Assembly (NCBI GenBank): GCA_021399435.1
Contig: JAJTUP010000002.1
Location: 744,001 to 808,000, forward strand
DNA from: Diaporthe sp. PMI_573
Lineage: Eukaryota > Ascomycota > Sordariomycetes > Diaporthales > Diaporthaceae
Reading direction: 5' to 3'
Length of the DNA: 64,000 nt
Shown piece by piece: positions 11,924-22,659 of the stretch (its first letter is position 1; the number at the start of each line of letters is the position of its first letter). The notes below the pieces were generated by a model. The model was not told where the DNA came from. It made no database searches and saw only the letters and a program-made list of their open reading frames with translations. The position numbers and the translations under genes are program-made.

Positions 11924-13284
11924 TGCAGGTTCCGGCCTGGGAAATGCCCGAACGGGCTACGATAAGGGGGCACCAGCAAAGCGCGCGATAAAGAAACCTG
12001 GGAAACAGGGGCGGGGGCGTCCCGGGGGGATTGGGTGACAGTTGGTGTGTGTGTGTCTGTTCGTGTGTGTGGTACTACGGGAGCACCTGCTTATGGGATC
12101 TCACGACGGGTCTGGTGTGTCGGAGAAACCGGAAAGGACAATCAATCATTAAGGCAAGAAGAAGGAAGCTCGCCTAGATAAACATTTTTCTCTCTTAAGA
12201 AATGAGGGCTCGTCTCAACGTCGAGAAGGCAGAGCTCCTTGGAGGGATTCTTCAGAAAGGACCATCGTATTGCCAGAAAGGACCGCCAGAAAGGACCGCC
12301 AGAAAGGACCGCCAGAGGGGTATGGACGTCAGACCGGACGTAAGAAAGGACCGGAAGTCAGAAACGACTGGCCGGCAGAAAGGACCGCAGCCAAAGTGAC
12401 GTAAAGAAGAACAGCAGCCAAGGCACACTGCCCAGTCGCAGATGATGCTGGCTGAGCAGCTTCAGCTGAGGACTCAGGCACACCACCGCTGCCATTGGCC
12501 ACACAAACTAGCGCTAAGGCTTGATGTCTTCCGTTGTCATGTCTACCCACCAGATTCAGTTTCATTGCCAACTATTCAAATGTTGACAGCCTGGGGAACA
12601 AGATGCACATATAGAAGGATCGATAACTGAGGTGGAATAGTTCAGAGAGACAAGACAGGGCAATTGTTTACCTTTGGGGTTAGAGAGGAGAGAGGGAAAG
12701 AAAAAGGACCCCAACCTCTGAGATAGGTGCTCCCATTCAGCCAGACCGACAAGTGATCCCTCGATACTGTCGAGTCCGAGTCTATGGGGTGGTGCTTCTT
12801 TAAAGGGCCCCAATTGACCAAGGAACCATCTGGACCGTCCTCACGCATTCATCATATTCAACAACAGGAGCTAAGATCTCACGCGCGTGGAGGCTCAAGG
12901 GGGGCGAGTTCACGTCAACGTCCCTTAGCGTGCCAGGACCGAGCATGGCAAACACTGCGCAAGGACCTCGACAAGACAAAAAAGGACCACGAGAACAGGA
13001 AACCTCGTCGGCGTACTTGGAATCAGCGTCACGGCGGTCCTAGTGGTCGAAGGGACCATATCATTATGGCCTATAAATCGAGACTCTCCTCCGGCCCCAA
13101 TGCCGTGTCTCTCAGCATTTAGATTCAAATAAACCCGCCCATCAACCTGGCCTTACTCACCTCCAGGCTACCAACACCCAAATAGCAACATCGAGCCCCA
13201 CATCCACCCGCCAAAACAAGACCTTTTCTTCGGTCTTCATTCCGTCTAGCATTATTTTCCGCACGTTAGACACCTGTTTCCACA
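11924..13284. other. Intergenic region with short tandem repeats
   Basis: Contains a GT-rich tract (about 12044-12073) and a 13-bp tandem repeat, listed separately. I recognise no coding sequence. The last few hundred bases probably hold the promoter of the small gene at 13285. Confidence 0.55.
12275..12313 (+). repeat. 13-bp tandem repeat, three perfect copies
   Basis: AGAAAGGACCGCC occurs three times head to tail at 12275-12287, 12288-12300 and 12301-12313. Degenerate copies lie nearby at about 12254, 12344 and 12378, so the element has been copied locally more than once. Confidence 0.9.
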
Positions 13285-13505
13285 ATGATGTCCGGCAGCG
13301 AAGTCACCCCGCAATTCATCCTCAGCCTTATCATCGGCCTGCTCACCGTCACCTGCAACGTGCTGGTGGTCTGGCAGAACGAGCGCGCTGCAAGGCGCGG
13401 GAGGTACGTATCCCACACTCAATTGGACGTGCTAGACCACCTTGAAGAGCGCTGACGCTGTTCCCACTCACCAGCCAACGCGGCGCGGCTGGCGGCGGCG
13501 TGTAA
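13285..13505 (+). CDS. Predicted 49-residue single-span membrane microprotein
   Basis: Two exons, 13285-13403 and 13475-13505, flank a 71-nt intron with a strong donor (GTACGT), a GCTGACG branch site and a CCAG acceptor. Splicing joins phase 2 to phase 2 and gives 49 residues ending GGGV-stop. Residues 10-30 form one hydrophobic helix (core ILSLIIGLLTVTCNVLVVW) followed by a basic stretch (QNERAARRG), which would place the C-terminus in the cytosol by the positive-inside rule. A tandem ATG starts the frame (CACAATGATG). It is too short for most gene finders. I do not recognise the family; the membrane call is from composition. It could be a subunit or regulator of a membrane complex, but nothing in the sequence says which. 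Confidence 0.6.
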
Positions 13506-14040
13506 GACACAAGAGCTGCAGCCCGCCGGGGGGGGGGGGTTGAGATTAAGAGGTATCGTGAAGGCTGTAAGGAACATCGAGGAGAGCGTGTTCTTATGAA
13601 ATTGTTGCATTAGCGAACGGCAACATTGAAATGAGAGTTTATTATTAGTCTTAGTGTGTTGGCATTGGGCCAACGGTGTGGGTAGCGGAGACACAGACAC
13701 CGAAATAAATGTACACAACAAGGCACACAGCTCCTTTGTTGCTGCTTAGCGCATGTAGCCCCACGTTACCAGTTTCCCGGGTCCAACGTCCCATAAATTT
13801 GGGTTCTTAGCGCCCTGTAGTGCTAGTGGTTCAGCACCTAGGAAGCAAGGATGTAAGCTACCCTGCTCCAACGGCCGGCCCTCCACTGCCTGAATGGTCA
13901 CTAGGCCGGTGGGGACCTATGTTGGACTTCACCTACATTTTTACAGTACCTATATTATTACAGTGACACAGCCGCGTTGAAAAGAATGTTAGAAATTTAT
14001 CGCAGAGTCCCTGTGACTTACTTATCTTCTGTTGTTATCA
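13506..14040. other. Intergenic region with poly(G) run
   Basis: Includes a G12 run at 13528-13539 just after the microprotein stop. The stretch leading into the minisatellite becomes AT-richer. No gene recognised. Confidence 0.55.
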
Positions 14041-14236
14041 TATAGGAAACTGCTCTATAGAAGGGTTTCCTAAGGGAGGCTACTCTGTAAGAGGTGCTGC
14101 TATAAGATAGTATTCCATAAGAGTTTGTCCTGTAGGGTTTTGTCCTATAGGAGGTTGTTCTATGGGAGGTTGTTCTATAAGAGGCTGTGCTATGAGAGGT
14201 TATCCCACAGGAGGCGTATTCCACAGGAGTTTGGCG
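14041..14236 (+). repeat. Degenerate 15-bp minisatellite, about 13 copies
   Basis: Consensus close to TATARGAGGYTGTTC. Twelve units sit in exact 15-bp register from 14041 to 14220, followed by a thirteenth shifted by one base. Units differ at 3-7 positions but no insertion or deletion breaks the period over 180 bp. Because 15 is a multiple of three, both strands show long repetitive open frames; these are by-products rather than evidence of a gene. Confidence 0.9.
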
Positions 14237-14332
14237 GTGAGTACCATATATGCTGTGGACGCGTAGCGGACACCGGACACCCGAGCAAATCTTGTGAGAG
14301 TTATTACTCTAGGGCTGCAAACAGATCAAGAA

Positions 14333-14860
14333 TCAGGCAAAGTCACAGAATCTCAGAAATCTTAGAGTGCTCCCAGGAAGGTCTTGCAGCTGGGGCCCAG
14401 AATAGTCGCCTGCTGCGACCACGAAGTGGCAGACAATAGCAAAGCGGCGGTGAATCCGAACGCGTAGCATGATGAGCTCCGCGCTGCACAACTCATCAAG
14501 AACATGTCCAAGCCGTGACTCTATCCGGGGATGTATACCTAGAGATCTATCGACAAGTTCATCTGGCTTGCCATCCTGTGCATCCTTGTTCATGCGTAAT
14601 AATTCTCCCGTTCCAGATCCTGTACAACCACCAGCAAGAACCCCTGTCGTATCAGATAATCCTACATGAACAGTCCGGAGGCCCTGCCATTACCATCGGG
14701 GAAAGGGTGGATGTGCAACAAGTATGAAAGTGCCTGGCAGGCCAAGATGAGCACACAGGCGCACATGGAGGAACTTCTCGTGATGCGCCTTGTCGCGCCA
14801 CTCTACGTTTAATGCAGCTCTGCCCCCCCCCGAGGGGGTGGGAGGTGTTGTACCAAGATG
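14333..14860 (-). pseudogene. Broken Fic-domain protein gene (relic)
   Basis: On the minus strand the Fic signature HPFPDGNGR is intact at 14709-14683, preceded by hydrophobic helix-like sequence (LSYLLHIHPF). The frame is then cut by a TAG at 14664-14662 and resumes as DYLIRQGFLLVVVQDLE. Downstream homology moves to another frame (AQDGKPDELVDRS, about 14582-14544), and upstream homology (RAALNVEWRDKAHHEKF, about 14830-14770) lies in a third. That makes two frame changes and one stop, so the gene cannot encode a full enzyme. Fic proteins transfer AMP or related groups from nucleotides to target hydroxyls, the motif histidine being the base. The region sits beside a minisatellite and a C8 run, consistent with a decaying accessory locus. 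The exact ends of the relic are uncertain. Confidence 0.75.
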
Positions 14861-14924
14861 CAAAACTTCAATTACGGCTATGTATTATCAAGCAAGCTCA
14901 GACGGGCGCATCGTAGCCATACGA

Positions 14925-17878
14925 TCAAAGCCCTATCCTACTACTAAGGCGGTAATAGCTCTTCCGCTTCGGTCCAAATCCATTCTCGCCGTCGAGCGCC
15001 GTAGCCCGCGCGGCGGCAGCCCCATTCTCATTCTCAGCCTCCTCAAAATAATAATGATTAGCATCCTCCTTGAACGCAAGCCGGTACGGCACGGCCAGGC
15101 TCGTCTTCCTCTTCTTCTCCTTGTCGGGCTGCGGGGTGCCCAGGGCCCTCGCCTGGGCCGCCGCCGCCGCAGCAGCAGCCTCCTCCTGCTGGCGCGACCT
15201 CGAGGTGGCGAGGGCGAAGAGGTTCGTCGGCTCCAGGAAGTCCTTGACGAGCCCCACGCGGCAGAAGTAGCCCAGGCACAGCAGGTTGAGCAGGAAGGTG
15301 AACGCCAGCACGAGGTAGAAGATGCCCTGCCAGTCGGACGAGTGCCAGCTGGCGTACTCCTGCGTGCGGACGCGGGCGTGGAAGCTCGCCAGCGCCCCCG
15401 GCGCCGGCAGGATGAGGTCGGTCATGTTGGGCCAGGTGGCCTCGTCGTACTCCCAGTAGTGCTTGAAGGGGGTGTCCACAGAAGCCGTGACGAGGGTGCT
15501 GCTGACCAGCACGGCGATGGCCTCGGCCATGCTGGGCAGCGCGTCGTCCAGCTGGGGCTCCGTCAGGGCGAGCTCGGTCAGGATCCGCGCGTTCGAGGCG
15601 TTGTTGTTAGACACGCCGCCGTTCAGGTCGATCGCCAACTGCCACAAGTCCACCATTATCCTCCAGTCTGATACAGTACCGATCTCGCCGTCGCCCATGT
15701 GACGGACATACGCGTCCGGGTCCGGGTGGTCTTCTGCGTTCTCGGGGAAGAAGTCTTCTGTCTGTGCACACTGCGCCTCCATGGACATCCCCGTCACACC
15801 CGAGACGTCGAACTGCGTGCTGCATTGGATCGCCGGCCAGGAGCGCAGCTCGCAGAGGGTGTAGTCGTCCATCATCCTGCTCTTGCCGAATAGGTAGATT
15901 GCATCCGACGGTTCCGTGCCGTTGTACGGTTGGACTGTAGTATTTGTTATAATATTGTTGTCGATGGGGTACAGCTGGAATACTGGCGGGACTCGCTTGT
16001 AGCTCGGTCCCCATCGGAAAATATCGTCGACGACGGTACTGTTGAGCCATTCGTTTTCGGATGGTGCTGGCACGTCCCTTGTCCATTCTTCGTTGCCAGT
16101 CTCTTGGTTGGGTTCGTTCACATTGTCGGTGTTGTTTGCGTTTGGCCAGGCTGTATACACCAACGGTGCGAGTTCCTCCCTGTTCATGTTGACACAAAGA
16201 ACATTCACCGCGGGCGATATTACGCTCGCAGAGATATTGTATGAGCCGAGTCCATCGAGATCTGAGGGCTGAAGGATGTTGTTCTTGTCATTGGTCGCAG
16301 CCTTGTACACCCCTGCCCAGAAGTTAGCCCTCTGCCTCATAGTTCCAAGATCTCAATTGACTGACCCGGATGCGGCAATGCCAGCGAAACATTGTTGATG
16401 ACTCTATCGTGCTTCTTAAAACCTTCCGCTGTATCAGAGTACTGGGCCTCAATCCAAGACCCAATCATGGTAATATTGTCAAAGAGCATCGCTTGAGGAG
16501 TTGGTCGCTCGGCCATGTTGCGGCTCGCACTGCTGCCGTTGTAGCTGATGTCCCTCCACGTGGCCATGAAATTGAGTAGGTTCTGATATGCTGAACAGCA
16601 TGTCAGTAGGTCTCAAATACGCAAGCTTCTCGGGTAAGAATCTGCATACAGTCTCCAGAGTACTGCACAGCAAGGCAGGATTCACCGGCGAAGTCTGGAT
16701 CCAGCCCATGCAGTGGGGTCGAGCACGCCCTATTCACGTATAGCGAATTTGCGTAAGACGCCATGACGTAGCTCTCTAGGTCTCTATCGTGCCACCCGCT
16801 GAATCGAAGCTTAGGTCGGACCATCGTGTCAGAGGCTGTGGTGTAAAGCATCGCAACAAGCGTTGCGATCAGAGTGAGGATGCCGAGGACGGTATGGCCT
16901 GCGTATCGTAGAGTCTGTCCGTTCGCCAGCAGCGATCCCGGTTGCTGGGCAAGTCAGATGAGCGCTGCTTCGACGGATCTCGGTATGTAAATGGGCACTC
17001 ACAGTGATCCATGTCCTCATTGTCATCTCCGCCATGGTCATACCTGCGTTGGTGGCAATGGCCCTCCTCGTCAGGACCTGGCCGATAAAAGCCACAAACA
17101 CCGTCACGAAAGACAGCTCGATCGTCTTGGCGAAAATGGCAGTCAGGACGTTAGCAGTTGACAGGTCCATTGAGCCGCCCGCCGATATCGTGCGGCCCCA
17201 TCTCGGCTGTGCGATCGCCACCCCGAGCCACGTTCCACTCAAGATGGTCGAGTAGACGGATAGTATAATAAGCCAGACGGACAACCAGCTCAGGCGGCTG
17301 ACGCGGACGTCGGCTGGCGCGCCGGGCGGACGGGGTGAGCCCTGCGCCTGTTTCTTGAAGTCGTCGTAGTCGCCTGAATCGATCTGTCGAGCGGAGCCAA
17401 CTGTGTCGCTGGAATACTGTTGGCTTTCATCTTGGATCTGCAGCGAGTCCAGGCTGATAGAGTCGTCATCAGTTCTCCGCTCTCGTCCCCCAGCCATCGC
17501 CTCCCTGTCGTGGTTTAGGTTCTCATATGTCGCCGTCTTCGAGCCCCGATCCCAGGCGGAGTAGATCGATCCCTTCAACTCGCCTTCGGAAGGCACTGCA
17601 TTCGGAGAGCTCATGGTAGGGGAGAAGCCGCCCAGTGTGCGCCCAGAGAGCTGAGGGTTCCAGTAGTCGGGTTGGCCGAATGGTGCCGCAGTGTCGTACG
17701 GCGGGGAGGAGGGACCGGCATTTGGGGCTGCGTTGGCGATGAGTGGTTGGCTCGACTCGGATCGTTGGATCAGGGCTGGGTATGATATACCCAGGCCACC
17801 TGCTACATGACCTGGTCGAACTGAGCCGTACTGCTCATTGTCCTGCGCCGCTCCGTCGACCTGGCCGTTGCTGGCCAT
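14925..17878 (-). CDS. Large fungal membrane glycoprotein, four predicted helices, function unknown
   Basis: 927 residues from exons 17878-17003, 16944-16650, 16590-16366 and 16312-14925; the three introns are 58, 59 and 53 nt and all phases agree. A disordered cytosolic N-terminus (about 1-205, Ser/Pro/Gly-rich) leads to two close helices (LSWLSVWLIILSVYSTIL and IELSFVTVFVAFIGQVL), a third at about 310-330 (GILTLIATLVAMLY), then about 450 residues with many N-x-S/T sites (NGSS, NITM, NVSL, NNTDN, NSTV, NTTV, NGTE, NMTD) and several cysteines, so probably lumenal or extracellular. A fourth helix (FYLVLAFTFLLNLLCLGYF) precedes a basic cytosolic tail with an Ala run. The layout matches a common uncharacterised Pezizomycotina family, sometimes mislabelled MCM2/3/5. 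No catalytic motif is visible. A surface-sensor or wall-linked role would be speculation. Confidence 0.85.
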
Positions 17879-20235
17879 CCCGGTGACTTGCCCGTGCTCT
17901 CAGATTTAAAGTGAGCCGTAGCCGATGTTGATACTGAAATTAAGTGGTCAGTTCTGCGACAGAGGGGTTAAGAATGGATCAAAGGGCACAGAAAAGTGAC
18001 AAACGAGAAAGGAGGGGGCTCGAGTGGCACAAGAAAGGGTAGACAGTCGCAGCAGGTGCATGAGTGACACTTAGCATCCCAGTATTGACGTAGAGCCAAC
18101 GGGAAGACAACACCCCACGAGGCAGGATGCGTTTGAGGTCAAGCGTGTTGGTTCCTGCGCATGGCCGATCACGAGGGCGGCGCCTGGCGGGCAGTTACTG
18201 TGGGCCGCGTTGTACGGCGGCTGTATGCTTTTGATCCTGCATGATGAATGGCATACAGGCGAGACAGGAAGGGCAAGGGTGACGATATCTGACAGGTAAC
18301 ATGATGGAGACACCTACCTTTGAGGGGTAACTGAAGCGAGAAATGGAAATAGTACTTGCGATTGACAAGTTGGCAAAGAAAATTTTGAGAAAATAGAAAG
18401 GCAGAGGAGGGGGGGACCGTCAGAAGTAAACAGATGTATGTAGTTGACCTTGAGCAGGGGAGGGGGCAGAGGCTCCGGGCTTAGATGGAGGGGGTGAATG
18501 GGCTGGATGGGGTGAGCAATGGAGCCGATTGCAATCAGCAACAGCGCCCCGAGGCAGACCAGGGAATGCGAGGTGATGTGATGCAAATGCTCCCTCTTGC
18601 ATGGAACCAACAGGTCTGCCAACGGAGCCTTTCGTTTTCGTTTGCCTGTTGTGCGAGCAAGGCGCGGCTAGCCGATCAATGACAAGCGATGCTACAGCCT
18701 ACAAGAGCCATGCTTTCCAGTACCACCAACACGACCGAACTCCCGGCTTGTGATGCCAGGTAGATAGACGCAACAATGCATCCATCGAACAATTCATATT
18801 CCAGTTGGACCTAGACCAGATTGTGGCTTGCGAAATATCAAGTGTCAGATCCCAAGACAAGTGATGATCTTGGCGGATTGCGGCGCAGGCGGGGTGGTGG
18901 GCGGGTGGTGGATGTGTGGGATTCCGAACTTGCCAACATCGGGGCTAGACAGGCGGGCCGGAAGGGAGACGTGAGATGTCGGTCGCCACGTTGCCTGTGC
19001 CCCGATCCCTTGCTAGGTTCTATATTTGTACCCATGGAGCAGTAGGCTTTCTTGGTCATTTCAAAAGTGATTTGTGGCTTTCAAGCCTCAAGAGAACTCC
19101 AGTCTCCCACCGTGCAGGCCCTGCGATGACTGCCTGACGGTGGATGAAGTCTGGACTGTCTTGGGCAATCTCCACCCCAGGCAGCGAGACCCAAGCCGTC
19201 GGATGGACCAGCTGGTCGGATCGGCGAGATCAGCGAGAATGAGACGACCGTTCAGAGTCCATTGAACCTTACTCTCCCGATCTCGACCAAGAGCCAGAGG
19301 ATGCCAACAGCCGTTTTGGGCCTGCAAGCGGGTGTGGGTGTGGTCCAAGCCTCCCCACCCAACAACCAACACCTGCATCGACGCACCCAAAGCAGATGCA
19401 GCCAAGGCAAGGTGCGTGTACTGTGTTTGGATGGCCGTACTGATGAGGCCATTTTGGAGTGGAACGGGTTCGAGATCTTAGTCGTGTCCGAGTCAAGTTG
19501 TGGTCCAGCATGAGGCTTCACAGTTCAAGGCCATCGAGGTGAGGTAGGTGAAGGCACATAGACGAGGTGAGGCATCTTATCGCGCCAAGCTTCTCGCGTG
19601 GGTTGCACGACCGCAACAGGTGCACCAATGACGAGCAGGAGATTGGCAGAGGACGGCCCAACTGGGACGATGGGATGCTCGAGCGGCGTTGCGGCGCAGA
19701 GGGATTGGCAGTGGCCGAGAAGGGTAATACTGTGTACACTGCAAAAGTTCGCGTCCTGAAAGAGGCATGCGGCTATTTCTCGTCCACGTTTGTTAAGCGC
19801 GATGAGTGTCTTTCTTTCCTTGGGCAGTGGACCGGGGAATGAGGGTTTGGGTTGACCACGAGATGCCGCAAGCCGCAAGCAGAGGATGACCCCAGCTCAG
19901 CAACCATCACCCAGCCGAATCCTCCTCAAACGTCATCCGCCACGGCTGACGGCGCCTCGGGAGGGACATGCGCCATCGTACTCTGCATTATCCAAACTGG
20001 GACGCCTTCTTTGTTCTTTAAACAACAGTGCCGAAGACGTCGCCGTGCATGAGCCTGTGCCTCTCGGCTGGGCCGGACAGCGTCACGCCCTCCCGAACGG
20101 GTCTAGACATCACCCTGGCTCTCACGCCTCTACATGCTCTATGACACTCGCAGGACCAAAGAAGAAAGTCAGAACACACCTTGAACAAGCCTGAAGGGCT
20201 CCCCTCTCTGTCCGTGGCATCCGGCGCCGAAGTCA
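17879..20235. other. Long intergenic region, no gene recognised
   Basis: About 2.4 kb. The first several hundred bases should be promoter and leader of the membrane glycoprotein gene. Scattered short open frames on both strands have no recognisable content. Confidence 0.5.
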
Positions 20236-20583
20236 ATGCGTGAGGAACCACTGCCGCAGGTCCTCCGGTCGCGGCGGCAAGCACCGGTCGGGCCACCCGG
20301 GCCGGATGGCCTCGAGACAGCCGACGAAGCAGCAGATTTGATGCCGGATGTCGACCTCATCCCAAATCCTCACGCACACCTGCCCTTCATGCTCGATGTT
20401 GGGGACACACATCACCTTCAACTCGCCGTCCTCGAATTTCGCAGACAGTTACGCCTGCGCGAACTCGCCAGGCAGAGGGAGAAGCTGGTGCTTGCTGCCA
20501 TGGGACTCCCGCTTATCGCCATGCTACTGAAGCTGCTGTGGTCTATCTTCTTGGGAACCAGATGGTGGGCAGACGACGCCCAT
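20236..20583 (-). pseudogene. Possible small gene or gene relic, function unknown
   Basis: From an ATG at 20583 one reading frame runs to a stop at 20236 with only two internal stops (TAG at 20526-20524, TAA at 20451-20449). The last 71 codons, after the second stop, read like real protein (FEDGELKVMCVPNIEHEGQ, RIWDEVDIRHQICCFVGC, RPGWPDRCLPPRPEDLRQWF). A TATAAATA element lies about 75 nt upstream of the ATG (20653-20665, minus). I could not find introns that remove both stops while keeping frame, so it may be a decayed gene or the terminal exon of a gene whose upstream exons I missed. It sits about 160 bp downstream of the MFS gene on the same strand. I do not recognise the family. Confidence 0.3.
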
Positions 20584-20742
20584 ACTTCGCCTTGGCAGGG
20601 ATTTGTGGGCGGGGATTGGTAACAGTCAGGGATCCTCTTATTCAAAAGCCGCAGTATTTATACACATCCCCTACGCCCAGGAGAGCTCTATCAAGCCGAG
20701 GCGTTCTTTCGCCAGAATCCGATATCAAAGCTGGCCATCCTC

Positions 20743-22659
20743 TCAGGCGGTCATGACTTCTCTCACGCTATCCTTGTGGATCCTCGCCAACCACGTCCTC
20801 GCCATGTACGCCCGGATGCTCTTCCCATACAACATGAAAGGAATGAGAGCTAGCTGGTTGGCCAGGAGCACACCGCAGAACACGCCAGAAATCATCACGG
20901 CATAGCCATGTTCCTGCACCCACTCCAGAAGGTTGAGGCCCATCCCAAAGCTGATCGCCTGCTTCCCGAGGTTCATCGCGATCAGCATCTCGCTCGTGTT
21001 CGCGGTATAGCTGTCTAGCGCATAGCTGAGCACGAATGTGAAGTAGAAGTAGCTGGACCACGAGGACATGATGACGCCAGCGAAGTACCCGACCCAGTGG
21101 AGGTTCTTTTCCGCCGTGAAGCCGAAGACTATCAGCCCGGCGGGGGCAATCAGCATCGCAGGGAGGCAGACACCTAATCTCATCTCTGCCTCGCGCACCA
21201 TGTTGTTCTTCTTGGTCAAGCGGGCGGCCAGGCGGTCGGACGAGGTGGTGAAAGGGAGGGCGGCGCAGTACCCGATTACCGTCCCGACCGACACCAGCCC
21301 AGAGTTGAGCTGGGACCAGTTGTACGGTGGCTGCGTCACCTTAATTGGCATGATATAGTTGAACGTCAAAGCTCCGATCCCAATATTGATACCTGTTGGC
21401 GGGCAATGATTAGCTTCGTCATGGAAGCAGCGTCGTCTGGAACAGGCTGTGGGGACCTCGGGGGAAGTGCTCACCATAGGTTGTGACAACCCAGAATACA
21501 TGGGGAACAAGGAAATAAGTAAAAGACCGTGCCATCATGAGGAAAAACTCCGAGTCATGCTCCCACACCCCCCAGAACTTGAGAGTCTGCAAGTACGTCT
21601 TCCGCCGCGGCAGGTGAGAGCGTGTCGTGACGGTCCTCTCGACCGCCGAGGCCGCCGGCTTCTCCGCGTCTTCGGGCCCGTCAGACGAATCCTGCGTCAG
21701 CTTGCGGTGGTAGGTCGTCTCCTCGACCACGAAGAAGGCGAATATCAGGAGCGCCACCCCGAACGCGATCTCGACATAGAAGAAGAGGCGCCACGAATAC
21801 CCGCCGTTTAACATGTAGCCCGCGAACAGTGGGCCAGTGGCGCCGAGGCAGAGGGCAAAGGTGTCTATTATTTGATTCCGGCTGATCAGTCACGGCTCAC
21901 AAAGTTGGAAGGCGCGGAACTGGCTTCAAGAAGGACATCGACCACTCACAATATCCGAGACGCTGGCCTCTTTCGTGCAGGAAAAATATATCGTTTACCA
22001 ACTGGACCGGCAGTGCTTCGCAGACACCGGAGCCGAACGAGTGGATCACTCGTGCGGTCATGAGCCCGCCGTACGAGGTGGCCTGGGACGCGCCGATGAG
22101 GCCGCCACAGTAGCACAGCAGGGAGAAAAGCATCACGGGCCTACGACCGAACTTGCGATACATGGGGACCAGCAGGAGAGAGCCTGGACTCAAGTCAGCA
22201 CCGGGCAACGATAGGTCTACTGAGAGAGCTGAGAGCTGGGACAGTGGAGATGAGGGCGGCGGCAGTGCTCACCGAAGCCAAACACGAGGTTGGCATAGCT
22301 GATCAGCCCAGACGCGGTGTTGGGCGAGATGCCAAACTCCTGAGAATATATCCCAATGTATACCGCTGGCCCCAGGAGGGCCGTGTTGCCCAGGAAGGAG
22401 TACAAGGCGCACGTGACCAGAATCAAAGTCTTCTTGGTGTTGCCCCATTGCAGCGGGTCGTTGGGGTCCTCCGCCGGGACGGGGAAGAGTGCTTGGCCAT
22501 AGCCCGTGTCGTCGCCCTCTGCTGCCCGGAGGTTGACCGTTCCCGGGATGTCTTCTTCATGGGCGTGGCTGGGTCACCTGTCAGCTTTGTATCTGGTCAT
22601 ATACACCGTCTCGCGACAGACCTGTGCGCCAGATGCTTCTCCGGCTGGTTGGTAATCAT
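20743..22659 (-). CDS. MFS drug/metabolite transporter (DHA1-like)
   Basis: 535 residues from five exons: 22659-22622, 22568-22273, 22183-21950, 21864-21475 and 21392-20743. The 38-nt first exon (MITNQPEKHLAH) joins the acidic N-terminus (EEDIPGTVNLRAAEG) through a 53-nt intron; DPNDPLQWGNTKK before helix 1 is typical of this fungal MFS group. Twelve hydrophobic segments can be followed, with the MFS loop signature as YRKFGRRPVML between helices 2 and 3 and RVIHSFGSGVCEALPVQLVND in helices 4-5. A charged central loop (about 250-300) separates the halves. These carriers export drugs or secondary metabolites or move small organic substrates by proton antiport; the substrate here is unknown. No metabolite cluster surrounds it. 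Confidence 0.88.

Noticed and set aside
14018..14439. Repetitive open frames on both strands over the minisatellite
   Set aside because: They follow from a 15-bp period, which keeps any frame open; no ATG context or other coding sign.
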